Assembly (NCBI GenBank): GCA_963682025.1
Contig: OY821520.1
Location: forward strand, 2,403,305-2,467,304
DNA length: 64,000 bases
Direction: 5' to 3'
Source: Cordilura impudica
Taxonomy: Eukaryota; Arthropoda; Insecta; Diptera; Scathophagidae
Positions 23,084 through 35,386 of this stretch are shown here, one piece after another; position 1 is the first letter of the stretch; each line of letters opens with the position of its first letter. The notes under the pieces were generated by a model. It was not told the origin of the DNA, ran no database searches, and saw nothing but the letters and a program-made list of their open reading frames with translations. The position numbers and the translations under genes are program-made.

Positions 23084-23319
23084 TTCAATGTGTAAATATT
23101 AAGGAACCAGAATGTACGACACTTTAAAAAAACGTCATTTAATTTCATTGTTTTTAATATTTAATAGCAATATTATTAATGTACATTTTTTAATATAATA
23201 CCGTGAGGTACGAATATACTTTCACTATATCTTATATTCTATTATTTCATTATATCCTATTTATCTTGTATTACTTTCTTTTTGTATTCTCTTCTAAATC
23301 TACATTACTTTATATATAC

Positions 23320-24558
23320 CAGAGCCGTAAACGATTGCATTCGATTTAATTGCAATCACATGATTTCTCGTTAATGATTGCTAATTTTTTGATTGCATTC
23401 CAAATCTTAAATTGATTTCATGATTTCAATTTGAAATCATGAAATCAATACGACAAAAATGATTGAATCATTTTTTTGAAATTAATTCATATATTAATTG
23501 ATTGCAATCAAATTTGATTGCAATCGATTTGATTGCAATTACTTTAATTACTTTAATTGCAATCAAATCCGGTAATTGCAATCAAAATTAAATCAGAATC
23601 AAAATCAAAATCTTCGTTCTCTTCAAATAAAACTCCTTCTTCTAGAAACAAAGATGACTCTGATAATTTTGCATTACCAACAATGTAAATTTTTGTTTGA
23701 AGTTTAAAGTTTTGTAAAATTGGTAAACATAATTTTTAATTGCAATCAGTTTTGTGTCAAATTGCTAATAAATTAATTGTTCATATCAAGGTTTATATAT
23801 ACAAGGTTACGCCATCCCAGCCCCCATCCCTTTTCTGTTTTTTTTGACGTCTTACTCGTATAACGTCACGCAAAGTTTGTTCCTATCTAGCAGATACGGA
23901 CACATCGTTTGAAATGCTTGATCGTTATCCGATACTGAAATCCACATTTATGAAATTCAACACACCTTTACCGTCATCAGCTGCAGTAGAAAGGTTATTT
24001 TCTTTTGCAACTTTGCTAAATAATCCGCGTCGTGGATCGCTTTCAGATGGTAACTTTGAAAAGTTACTTCTATTAAAAGCCAATAGAGAGCTAACTAATG
24101 TAAAAAATGCTCAAAGTAGTGAGTTAATATAAGTGGAGGTTTTTACTAGAATCTGTTGTTTTATACTAAAACTTAGTGGTTTTCACTAAAATCTGGTGGT
24201 TTTCACCAAAAATTTGAGGTTTCCACCATATTCTAGTGGAAACCGCTAGATTCTAGATTCCAAGTGTATATTATTTCGTAGAACTTTCCTTTAGTTGTGA
24301 TTTCAGTGCAATTCATTGATCTCGCATGATTTCAACAAAAATTTGATTGCAATCGAATTGATTGCAATTAAATTAAATTAATTGCAATCAATGATTTCTA
24401 AAAAAATGATTTCAAAATGATTGCAATCACAAAATATTGTAATTTTGACAAGATTTCATTTTGAAATCTGAAATCATTTTGAAATCAAAGAATGAAATCA
24501 GTTTGGTTGAAATCACTTTGATTTCAATGCCAATTGATTGCAGTTTTTCACAGCTCTG
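23320..24558 (+). mobile_element. hAT transposon relic with 8-base target duplication
   Basis: ATATATAC flanks both ends exactly (23312-23319 and 24559-24566). The element starts CAGAGCCGTAAACGATTGC and ends with the complement of CAGAGCTGTGAAAAACTGC, giving CAGAGC-type inverted ends. Length, duplication size and the C-terminal transposase fragment all identify hAT. Many copies of GATTGCAATC and GAAATCA words crowd both subterminal regions. Confidence 0.88.
23884..24132 (+). pseudogene. hAT transposase C-terminal (dimerisation) fragment
   Basis: The open frame YLADTDTSFEMLDRYPILKS continues into TPLPSSAAVERLFSFATLLN, NPRRGSLSDGNFEKLLLLKA and NREL. This is the hAT C-terminal dimerisation domain: the SSAAVERLFSFA core corresponds to the family's S-x-x-ER-x-FS motif, followed by R-x-x-L-x-x-x-N-x-E-x-L-L. 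Only about 80 residues of a protein usually above 500 remain. There is no BED finger and no catalytic core, so the element could move only with help from a full copy. The first in-frame ATG (23914) is probably not the ancestral start. Confidence 0.82.
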
Positions 24559-24569
24559 ATATATACTAA

Positions 24570-25416
24570 TCTATAATATTAAGAGGCTAGGCGATTTCTT
24601 GTGACTGATGTTTTGTTCTACCATTTTATCCCGATTTTGAACAAATGTATACTATGTGAAAGGTATTTCTTTTTAGCCGTTTTGCAGATTTACAGATTTT
24701 TTTCTTTATTTTGAGTAAATTGCATTTAAAGTTGCTACTAACACATACATAAAATTATACAATGCTATGTGTGTGTTTATTAAATTTGTTAATGTGTTTG
24801 TAATAAAAATGAGTTTGTTTTTCGTGTTGATTTGTGAATTGGCTATAATTGATTAGCATTCTTTTAGGGTCTTTATTTAATAAAACAACTAAGAAAATTA
24901 TAGTCGGTCTAGACCGACTATACGATACCCTATACCATTCGTTCCGAGACCCTATCTCTTAGGCCCAACTAATTGGATATAGAAAATAAGCATAAACCAA
25001 GTAAGATCTATACGACAATTTGGATCTTATGCCAATTTATGTCTATTTTATAGAGGTCATTTGTATGGGGGCTAGGTCTGAACATGGACCGATTCTCACC
25101 AATTTCAATAGCTTTCTTCCCATAGCCGATGAAAGCCTATATACCAAATTTAATCAAAATATATTCATATTTGCGACCTGCAGTTTGATTACAAGTTTTA
25201 CATGGACACACAGACGGACGGACGGACATTGTTAAATCGATTCAAAAAGTGATTCTGATTCGATCGGTGTAATTAAAGATGGGTCTAGGTCAAATATTTT
25301 TGGTTGTTACAAACAGCAGCACAAAGTCATTATACCCAAACCACATAGTGGTATAGGGTATAAAAATAAAATTTCCTAGAATTTGCGCTCGAGTTTCGAG
25401 CGCTGGAATCTGCTAG
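24570..25416 (+). mobile_element. B-family Helitron-like element, copy 6, interrupted
   Basis: Starts TCTATAATATTAAGAGGC three bases after the hAT target duplication and ends CTGCTAG before T. At 24886-25363 an A-family element splits the GGGTCTTTATTTAAT..AAAATTTCCTAG segment that is continuous in copy 4. Without it the copy is about 0.37 kb, the normal size. Confidence 0.85.
24886..25363 (-). mobile_element. A-family INE-1-like element, copy 3, nested in B copy 6
   Basis: Has the palindrome, CCCTATACC, the last internal module, the (GACG)n tract and the GGTATAGGGTATA end; the first two modules are deleted. Comparison with B copy 4 shows it entered an A-run (AATGAAAAAATAAAAT) with no obvious duplication beyond a few A residues. 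Confidence 0.82.
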
Positions 25417-25654
25417 TAACAATAAAGCTAGTTCTAAGATTTTTGTGTCATTATCCAAATTATTTTTCATTTTTATGATTTTTTTAATTTAATAAAAAAA
25501 TAATTCAATAAAAAAACTCAAAAAACTTAACTTTAGTCGTGTTTTAAATATTCCGAGTTTTTGTTCAATACTTAAAAATAATGCGTTTTAAAAGAAGTCG
25601 CTTAAGCGTTTTCAAAAATGCTAAAATGTGTACAAAGGCTTTGGCCAAATTTAA
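25417..25654. other. Short unique spacer
   Basis: AT-rich DNA between two repeats; nothing recognisable. Confidence 0.4.
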
Positions 25655-26413
25655 CAAGTAAGAAAATTATAGTCGGTCTAGACCATGCGTTTAGAAACCC
25701 TATCTCTTAGGCCCAACTAACTGGACATTGAAAATAAGCAAAAACCAAATTTGAGTGGGATTTTTATTAATTTTTTTGGCTGCAGATATGAAAAAGTTCA
25801 TATCGGATGCTATATCTATAAAGGGACTAGGTCCAAAAATGGACCGATCCTGATCATGTTTGGTAAAGTCTCTTGTATTTTGCAAAAATATGTAGAAACA
25901 AAATTTGAGAAGAATCAGTGCAATATTTTTGTTTTTTAATAGATTTAAGTGAAGATCGGAAAGCAGCTCCATATGGGGTCAAAGGAATCATTTTTGGACA
26001 ACTCATTAGTGGATGTAATGAACGCATACAAACCCAATTTGAGTAAAATCTATATGACAATTTGCATCTTATGGCAATTTATGTCGATTTCACATGGGTA
26101 ATTTGTATGGGGGCTAGGTCTGAACATGGACCGATTCTCACCAATTTCAATAGCGTTCATCCCATGGCCGATAAAAGCTTATATACCAAATTTCATCAAA
26201 ATATATTCATATTTGCGACCTGCAGTTTGATTACAAGCTTTACATGGACACACAGACGGACGGACGGACGGACGGACATTGTTAAATCACCTCAGATAGT
26301 GATTCTGATTCGATCGGTATAATTAAAGATGGGTCTAGGTCAAATATTTTTGGTTGTTACAAACAGCAGCACAAAGTCATTATACCCAAACCACAAAGTG
26401 GTATAGGGTATAA
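25655..26413 (-). mobile_element. A-family INE-1-like element, copy 4
   Basis: Nearly full length and very close to copies 1 and 5. The 22-base segment after TAGTCGGTCTAGACC is missing, which removes half the palindrome and the CCCTATACC block. ACC lies at both deletion borders, suggesting loss by short homology. Confidence 0.82.
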
Positions 26414-26878
26414 AAATAGCACAACAATATGGAGAAACATTCCAGATATCGGTACTCCATTACATTAATTGAGCAAAATACCAGCACAATGATAATTGGA
26501 AGATTTCATGCTTTAGCTGCTTCAGAAAAATCGAAAACAGAGAGGTATAAAATATGATAAATATGATAAATATATATGATATATGAATATAAATGATAAA
26601 ACTTTAAAAACAGAATGTTGTTAAAATTTTGAATATATTTTCAATATTTCTAATGAAAATACAGATATTTAGTCCAAATTAAGTAGTTTGAAAGAAGTTA
26701 TGTCTAATGGAAATTCAATATCAGGGTACGAGTATAAGATCCAATACTCATCCTACGAAACTAAGTACAAGCCCAGGGAAAGGATAAAATTAAATAAATC
26801 ATTAATAAATCCATCGGTACATTAGTTACTAATGCATCCAGCTATTTATGAAGCTATAATCAAATCGGCCGAGCGTAA
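26414..26878. other. Unassigned sequence, possibly old transposon coding
   Basis: Slightly less AT-rich than the flanks, with short open frames in different phases leading into the remnant that follows. I do not recognise the protein. Confidence 0.3.
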
Positions 26879-27115
26879 AAAAGAAATGTTAAAGGAAACT
26901 TTGAAAAATTAAAACTGACGGTTGTATTTCTACGGCAACAGAAAAATGACAATAAAAAACTACAGGTAATAGCTTTAAAAAATGAATATAAGGAAATTAA
27001 TATATCAGTGCTTGTTTTGGAAAATGGAAAAGCCCTCACACTATTTCGTGGTATTAAAGCAACATTACATAAATTTGATTTGTGGAAATCCATAAAGAAG
27101 ATTATTTGTGAGTAA
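26879..27115 (+). pseudogene. Unrecognised coding-like remnant
   Basis: An open stretch with balanced amino-acid content reads KLKLTVVFLRQQKNDNKK, LQVIALKNEYKEINISVLVL and ENGKALTLFRGIKATLHKFD, ending in a stop at 27113. It lacks an initiating ATG near its start. The preceding frame (HPAIYEAIIKSAERKKEMLK) breaks off at a stop, as if shifted. It looks more like decayed protein than random AT-rich sequence, but I cannot name the family. A minus-strand frame over the same bases is less convincing. Confidence 0.28.
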
Positions 27116-27219
27116 AGTGTAAATTCTGGTCACAAAATGTAATATAAACGCCAATTAGGCCAATAAACTATATTACAATGCAATATTCCCGAATAAAAAC
27201 TTTAATATAATAATACTTA

Positions 27220-27290
27220 CTAGTATAGCCCGAATTCGAAATTCGAGTGCAAGTTCTAGGAAATATTTTTTCATTCAATTTTTTTCTTTC
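27220..27290 (-). mobile_element. B-family Helitron-like 3' end fragment, copy 7
   Basis: Only the terminal segment remains: CTAGTATAGCCC, then CGAAATTCGAG (hairpin), GTGCAAGTTCTAGG. It sits 50 bases from copy 8 in the same orientation. Confidence 0.6.
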
Positions 27291-27338
27291 AATGTGTTTT
27301 TAATATATATGTATGTATATATAAAAAATTTATAAATA

Positions 27339-27690
27339 CTAGTAGATTCCAGCCCTCGAAATTCGAGTGCAAATTCTATGAAATTTAATTTTTTCATTAA
27401 ATAAAGACCGTAAGGGTATTATAAATCAACACAAAAAACAAAATTATTTTTATTACAAACACATTAACAAATTTAATAAACACACACATAGCATTGTATA
27501 ATTTGATGTATGTGTTAGTAGCAACTTTAAATGCAATTTACTCAAACTAAAGGAAAAAATTAAAAAAATCTGTAAATCTGCGAAACGGCTAAAAAGAAAT
27601 ACCTTTCAAATAATACATGTTTGGTCAAAATCGAGATAAAACGGTAGAACAAAACATCGGTCACAAGAATTCGGCTATTAATATTATAGA
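27339..27690 (-). mobile_element. B-family Helitron-like element, copy 8
   Basis: Begins CTAGTAG then CCCTCGAAATTCGAGTGC and ends AATATTATAGA before T. Complete apart from small deletions. Confidence 0.8.
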
Positions 27691-28156
27691 TTTAAATGAG
27701 CCAAAGGTATTAACAATTTTAGCAATTCACAATTCAATACAAGGCGTGTGATATATAATTTAAGTCATTCGCATTTGCAGGGTGTAACGAATTATTATAA
27801 ATATTTTATTTTATTTAATTTAATATATTTTTAAGACAGATTAAACATAAATTTTATCATTCTCAGCTTGTCCTCGATATGAACTATAACTATGCCAATT
27901 TTTACACTCCTACGTGCCCGCAAATTGCTTAAAAAGGGGACAAAAAATTTACCTTCACGTATTAATATAATACTTTATATAATTATAAAAAATTTTAAGC
28001 TATACTGCCATTAAGCAACGCTCGGTGGAACTCAAAGGCAATTTTTGCCATTTTAGCATTTATCCTTATAACGAAATACCAGCTTACCTCAATATGTGAA
28101 TTCATATGTGGAACATGGTACAATATATGGTTTTCAAATCATTTGTTTAATAAAAA
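27691..28156. other. Unique AT-rich sequence
   Basis: No gene or repeat recognised. Confidence 0.4.
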
Positions 28157-28944
28157 CAAGTAAGAAAATTATAGTCGGTCTAGACCGACTATATGATACC
28201 CTATACCATGCGTTTAGAAACCCTATCTCTTAGGCCCAACTAACTGGACATAGAAAATAAGCAAAAACCAAATTCGAGTGGTATTTTTATCATTTTTTTT
28301 TTTTGGCTGCAGATATGAAAAAGTTCATATCGGATGCTATATCTATATGGGAACTAGGTCCAAAAATGGACCGATCCTGACCATGGTTGGTGACGTCTCT
28401 TGTATTTTGCAAAAACATATACAAACAAAATTTGAGAAGAATCAATGCAATATTTTTGTTTTTTAATAGAATTAAGTGAATATCGGGAAGCAGCTCTATA
28501 TGGGGCCAAAGGGATCATTTTTGGACTACTCATTAATGGATGTAATGAATGCATATAAACCCAATTTGAGTAAGATCTAAATGACAATTTGGATCTTATG
28601 GCAATTTATGTCGATTTCATAGGGGTAATTTGTATGGGGGCTTGTTCTGAACATGGACCGATTCCCACCAATTTCAATAGCGTTGATCCCATGGCCGATA
28701 AAAGCTTATATACCAAATTTCATCCAAATATATTCATATTTGCGACCTGCAGTTTGATTACAAGGTTTACATGGACATACAGACGGACGGACGGACGGAC
28801 GGACAGACATTGTTAAATCAACTCAAAAAGTGATTCTGATTCGATCGGTATAATTAAAGATGGGTCTGGGTCAAATATTTTTGGTTGTTACAAACAGCAG
28901 CACAAAGTCATTATACCCAAACCACATAGTGGTATAGGGTATAA
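28157..28944 (-). mobile_element. A-family INE-1-like element, copy 5
   Basis: Full length at 788 bases: the CAAGTAAGAAAATTATAGTC end, the perfect 20-base palindrome, all internal modules, the (GACG)n tract and GGTATAGGGTATAA. Together with copy 1 it is the best model of the family. Confidence 0.82.
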
Positions 28945-30668
28945 AAATTTCGCAGCTTTAGAACAATCCTTAAGACGATTTAAGAACTGGTGTGCGTGTT
29001 TTACGTCTTTTAATAATTAATCAAAATTTTTTAAAAACCTGTGGGCCAGGTTTTTATTCCAAAATGAGCAGAAATTTTATTTCGTAAATAACACAACATT
29101 TGCCATTGCCAATGTACAATTGTAACTGATAGTTTGGAATACAAGTAAATGAAGTCTTGTTTTATTAAGTCAAAAATGGCAAGCTTGTAGAAGAGATTTG
29201 TTTAGGGATGCTAAAGTATACATAAATAAATATTCGGTTCAGTTAAAAAAAATAAAAATAAACGGTTTTCAAAACTTATCATTTAAAAGGTTTAAAAAAA
29301 AACACTAAATAATTAATATTTACATTTTAGCTAACGATATCTATTCATTATAGTTAGAAGTATGTTATATGACAATTGTAATGGGATTTTACACTTGGTG
29401 AATGTTAATTAAACACAAGCAATACAAGTTTCTTTTGCTTTTTATATACATACTTCTTAATTAAAAAATACGAATGAAAAATAGGAGGATAACATATAAA
29501 AACGTATGTAAAGGTATATAAACAAAACAGAGTAGATAAACTTCTGTATTATCACACAGACGTCATAATCGAAGTTTTTGTTTTGTTTGTTTGTTCTTTA
29601 ACGATTTGAAATATTAAATATACGAATTTGTTGGAGTTTGCATGAAATATTTTTAAACAACTATTTTTAACTTTTTGCTAAGAGTTTGTTTGAATATTTC
29701 AGTCAAGTTAGTTAGTAACAACATTAAGAAAGACACGTAGTTTTTTCCAATTTAATATATTTTTAGAGAGAATCTTTTAGTTTCAAGAGAGTAAAAAAAA
29801 CCTACTACTAACTGCAGTGTGGCCAGATCAATTGTATTTTTGATTTTTAAGTCCTCTGGAGTTTTGATCATAAACTATGAGGCCATTTAAACGACGGGTT
29901 TCCACGCTGCGTGAAAAGGGTGCGTTTAGTGTAGGCGAACGGAGTAGAGAATGGAAGCGGGGTAGAAAAAAAATCTCGTTTTCTGTTTTTGAAGATTTTT
30001 TTTTGACATTACTTTCTACATTCTTTCGTTTTCTTGATTTTTAAAAAAAATACGTTTAAATTCATTTTATTAAGCGCCATTTAAATTTTAAAAAAATTAT
30101 AATAATAAAATGTGGAAAAAAGAATTTAAATTTTCCATAAACTTTTCATGTAATTAAAAAACACAAAGTGGTTCTTAAGTTGTTTATTTGTTGCGAATGA
30201 ACAAATGAAAAATATTGACAAAGTAAAAGTAAAAAAAAATCAAGAGTAGTTGCAACCAAACACGTACCATGTAAATGCACGGGGATTTATGTAGCATCTT
30301 CAAAAGAGAATATACATAAGAAAAAGCAGTAAGTTCTCCTTTCAAAATGAGCCTTATCAGTCTTTCTTAAAATTGAAAGCGCTCAATGTTATTTACATTA
30401 GCGATGATATGTTGATAGCCACACAAAATTGTTGAAACATGAGAAGCTATTTCAGAATTATTTTTAAGTTATTTTTGAATACAATAGTTTTAAAAATGAA
30501 CTGAAGAGCTTGTCATTTAAAGAGCATAATTAAACGCGCAAGAGATACAAGTCAAGATATAAGCCAAAACCAAAACAACATGTAAGAAACCGAAAATAAC
30601 AGCCTTTCTGCAGAGATGAATACAAAGCCATGTAAAAAATTACCCCTTTGTGACCTCTACCCCACTTA
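28945..30668. other. Unique AT-rich sequence
   Basis: No convincing coding sequence or repeat. A less AT-rich patch at 29880-29970 has no recognisable protein. Confidence 0.4.
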
Positions 30669-31104
30669 CACGTTGTCTCGACTAGCTATAATTCATGGCA
30701 ATATTCAAGTCAATGGCTAGTGGAGACCGCTAATGTTCATGTCGTGACTTAAAAATTCAACTTTTTGCCTTGACATAAACTCAGCCATTAATTTAAAATT
30801 TCATTCGATTTTGGCGTTTAAGTATTTTAAAATGGCGGAACTTAAATTAAATAAATGCAAAATTATTAATTTTATTAATATGTATCGCGAATATGATTGT
30901 TTATGAAACTACAAAAGTGAAAACTATTAAAGATTTAAAAAGAAAAGTATCTCTTTCAAGGCATTGAGTACAATAGCCCATTTTTGTTGTTTACGGTTTA
31001 AAGACATTTTAAAATGTCTTGCCCATTTCGCGTTTTGACGTTATTATGTTTCTCTGACTTGAACATCACCATTGCCATGAATTATAGCTAGTCGAGATAT
31101 CGTG
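30669..31104. mobile_element. MITE with 34-base inverted ends and TTA duplication
   Basis: CACGTTGTCTCGACTAGC at the left pairs with the complement of the right end with two mismatches over 34 bases, ending in ATTCATGGCAAT. TTA flanks both sides (30666-30668, 31105-31107). A 3-base TWA target and short non-coding body (436 bases) fit a PIF/Harbinger-type MITE. Confidence 0.75.
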
Positions 31105-33359
31105 TTATAAGGCAACATTACGAGGGTTATGCATACAATAATAAAACATTTTTACTAAAAAAATTTGAAGGACAAAATTGCCCGGAAATTAACATAAGAT
31201 TCGTCACGTCTCTTTTACAAACATTAAGCAAAAAATTCATTATATACGCTGAGCCATTATCTTAACAATAACTTAAACTAAACAGGTTTTTAGGAGAGTT
31301 TTTTTAAGCTGAAGTACTCAATATTTCTTAATAAATCAATTTTTTAATCTGGCAGCACTGTTTAAGCAATAAATGTTAAAAATTTATACACACATTTAAC
31401 AACTCACTAACTTAACTTTATCTTACTACTATTTTTTTGCAGGGAGTAGAATGAAACATTCAAAAGAGAGAGTATCTCGTTTGTCAGCACAAGAAGAGTA
31501 ACTAAGTAAAACACAATTAAGAATGTCATGGTTTATATATTGGTTGTTATTGTTGTTGTTATTAGTACTTTATTACTGAAAGATTTCTCATGACAAGTGT
31601 AACTTAACTAATATGAAATCAAATAAGAACTATTTTTATATTTTTCTAATAACACGTAGGTACTCTTAAATTAAGCATTAGGATTTCAAATTAAATTATT
31701 ATTGAGAACACCTGATTAATCATAACCTCAAAAATGTATTCAAACCGGTAATAAACGTTAGACTACCTACAGTTTATATTTGTTTATTATTTACAAATAA
31801 CCATCCATGTTTATTCAACATTTGTGTAAATTTTTTGCGTTTATATTTTATTTGGTCATTACCAAAAAAAAGGAAAAATCAATGAATGAGCACCATAAAA
31901 CGTTATAACACAAAACGAAAACACCAACAACGACAACTACATTACGAATCAACCAACCACTGTTTTTATTTTAACTGACTTCAACCAAAAACAGCAACAA
32001 CAAAAAACCTACCCGTTAAATTATTTTTCAGTTTTGTTCTTTTTTTTATAAGCATGAATTTATAAAATATCAATAATTGTAAAATAAAATTCAATGTAAT
32101 ATCGCGGATTTTTTTATCTTCAATTCTTATAAGTATTCCTTAAAACACAAACTTTGTTATAGACACACACACACACGCAAAAACTCGTCTATTATTAAAT
32201 ATTCTCTTTTTTTACAAAAAAAAAAAAAAAGTACCACTCACTCTCACACATCAAAATAAAGTCAAATCATGCAATTTTTTCCTTTTTTCTTATAAGCCAT
32301 GTTTTTCATAGTTTTTTCTTTAATTTCCATGATTTTTCTTCCTTAAATTATTCTCTTAATCACCTTTTTATTTAGTAAATTTTCACAATTAACAATATTT
32401 TGTTTCTTTGTCAGACACTACAACTGATTTATGATTTATTTCATTCTTCTTTGGCAAAAAAAAAAAACAAAATTAGTAAAATTTTATCCGGTATTTCTCG
32501 CGTATTTTATCGAAAAACAACATACCACGAACGGCTCTCACGAATGACTAAATTCTTATTTGCTCACCTTTTGTGTATTGGTTTTAGTAGCACTCTAATA
32601 AGTAAACACGGTTGTAAAATGTGGTATTTAATATTTTTTTTATCTAAGAGAGAGTTATTTATTCTCTATAAACATCGAAATAATTTTGATTTGTACACAA
32701 AGGGAAATCGATATGTAAGATTCACTTGTAATCTATCAGTTCGATAACTGTTTGATTGCATAACCTAAAAACACACGAATAAAAGGCACAAATTCTATTG
32801 AGTCACAGTCTTAAGTTTTAGTTTGAATTTCTTATAAATAAAACGTATTGTATGTTTTATAATTTTTATTTTCATTATTTCAAATTTCATATTTGGATAT
32901 GTAGCTGCCAGACTTATTGTAATTTTTGACGGTTATGTTCTAAAATTTGGATTTATTTATATGGCAAAAATATAATATTTTTCAATATTTTGTTATGGCA
33001 TCATCGAAAACAATTAATTTAAAACAAAGGAGAACTGCAAGATTTCTTATATAACGCTGTACAGAAAATCTTCTTAAAAAATTTTTTAAAATACGAATTG
33101 CTAATGAGTGATAAAATACAATTTGTTTCAAATATGAACCGTAAAAATTTCTTCAAAAAGTGAAGTTTATGTGGAGTTTAACACAATTATAGATAACATT
33201 GTAAGTTTTTATATTAAATTATTTAAAAAATTTAAAAAAATATTATATTTTGATAATTAATAAATCTAAATTTTGATAAGACAAAAAAAATTATTATTTT
33301 TTGACGTACTTAAAAAAGCATTTCAAAATATTATCCATAAAAACAAATACAAGTCTTTT
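31105..33359. other. Unique AT-rich sequence
   Basis: No gene supported. Several long A or T runs and a CA repeat (about 32165-32180). A 115-codon plus-strand frame at 32400 has no recognisable domain and AT-driven composition. Confidence 0.4.
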
Positions 33360-34083
33360 GGTGATTTCTTTTCTGAAAAAAAATGTTACACTTTATAATG
33401 TTACATTTTTATAATGGTTGCCTCAAACATTAAAGATGTTGCATTTTTAATGGTCAGAATAGAACATAAAATTACAACAATGCAACACTTTTTTAATGAA
33501 CAGCTGATTTTGTTAACATTTTTTATTCTTGGACACCAAAAAGGAAAAATAAAAATTAAAAAAAAATTGATATTTTCCATATTAAAAATTTATTTTAAAC
33601 AAAACAATAAAAATTACATTTTTCCTTATTTTTTTTTTTTTTTTTTTTTTGATTTCTTCGAACAAATAAACATTTCTAAACAACACAAATGTCAGCTGTT
33701 TTATAGTGTTATTCTCCCCCTCTGATTTTTTAGAGTGCGAAAAATTCACCTTCTTCACATATTTATAGTGCGACATTTTTAGAAAAGAACACGTTGCCCT
33801 CTTGCAAGGTTGACATTTTTTAGAAGAGAACATAAAAAGAGTATTATTCAATTCAATTAAATATTCTTCCTTTATTTACATATTTTAACAAATTTTGATA
33901 TTTGTATATGAGATCTTATCTTTACGTATAGATATTGCAACAAATAATATATAGGATCTAGAGATATTAAATAGTTTTTATATTATTTTTAATGATTTTT
34001 AAAGGAAAATGGGCATAAAAAGAGAAAAAATAGTGCGAAGTGGGAAAAACGTGTAACATTTTTGCCAGAAAAGAAAACGCTAT
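33360..34083. mobile_element. Possible MITE related to the 7970-8350 element
   Basis: The left end TTCTTTTCTGAAAAAAAATG, then TTACAC, pairs imperfectly with the complement of the right end TTTTCTTTTCTGGCAAAAAT, then GTTACAC. Both resemble the ends of the MITE at 7970. Two internal repeats of the end motif occur near 33770-33830. Boundaries and target duplication are uncertain. Confidence 0.42.
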
Positions 34084-35386
34084 TAAATTCTTGATAATGA
34101 TGAAATAAATTTATTTACTTTTTCTGAAAAAAAATCTGATTTAAAACTGGGTATTTCACATATGTTTTGCCTATGTATCCAAAAGAAAAGTAATCACTGA
34201 AATTTATCATTGATTTATTCATTGATTTCTTAAGTTAAAATTCAAAATGTTTTTATTTTGTAATTACAACTGTCTTGTTAAATGTTTTAAATTCAGATAT
34301 TTATTTAAAAATTACATCTAAAACAAGTTAAAAAAAAACGTTAGAGAAAATATGCAAGTTTTAAAAATTTTAATTATATCGAAGATTTTACTCTTTTTCA
34401 AAAATATTTCATCTGGCAGCGCGAATGTGAACATTTAAATCATACGGATAAAAGGAAAATTTTAGGCATTGTTAGTGAAGCTTCCAACCAGTTGCGTATG
34501 ACAGTAAATACTTTTCATAAAAGCATATGATATGGCAACAATTTAATAACTAATGCTACCAATTCTAAAAATAATCGTTAAGTTTAAAAAATAAAATCGT
34601 ATGGCAACGACAAACCAAACGAAACACAATTGGAAATTTGCTAATTTTATGGGTTGACAACATAACGAAGCAAATAATTAAGAAGTTCGAATTATGGTTA
34701 ACCCATAAGAATAATTGTATTAAAAAGTTTCAATTAAAATTTTTTAACAACTTGCAATCTCAACATTTTAAAGATGTATATAACTTTGGCTGAAATGGAC
34801 CAAAACGTGACCAAAGGTTTTCAATAGAATTTCAGAATTTAGAAACATAGAATGAAACTAAGCAGAATAACTATTAAAACTTCATAAAACAAATTTTTTT
34901 TTCATGTTTTTATTTTGATTCATTTCAAACAGCCAGTTTAATAAATGACAAAATACATTCTTTATTTGAATAATTTTAAAAATTCAAAATTTACATATTA
35001 TGCCTTAGCGTCTTAAGAGGCTTTATAGAGGATAGAGAGTACACAACTATTACTATAATACATATTTCAATATAATTCGTATTGTATATTTGTTAATATA
35101 TATAGAAAAATAAAACAAATTGCACAATATTGCACAACATAAAGATTAAAATAAAATTTATAAGTAAAATTTTTATTTCAAAAGATAATCCTGTAATCAT
35201 TTTTGAACTATCTGATAATTGATTACACTCATTAGGTCGGGCAACACCAATATGTTTTTTTCATTAACTCTAGACAACAGGTTTTTACGTTTAGATTAAT
35301 ATCTGGACTTACTGCACTATTTATAACAAATGTAAACAAAATATTTGAAAAAATTAACAATTTGATAAACTTAACTAAAAGCAAAC
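34084..35386. other. Unique AT-rich sequence
   Basis: Nothing recognisable apart from the approach to the F copy, whose true start may lie near 35225. Confidence 0.35.

Noticed and set aside
32400..32747. 115-codon plus-strand frame
   Set aside because: No recognisable motif; composition matches background.
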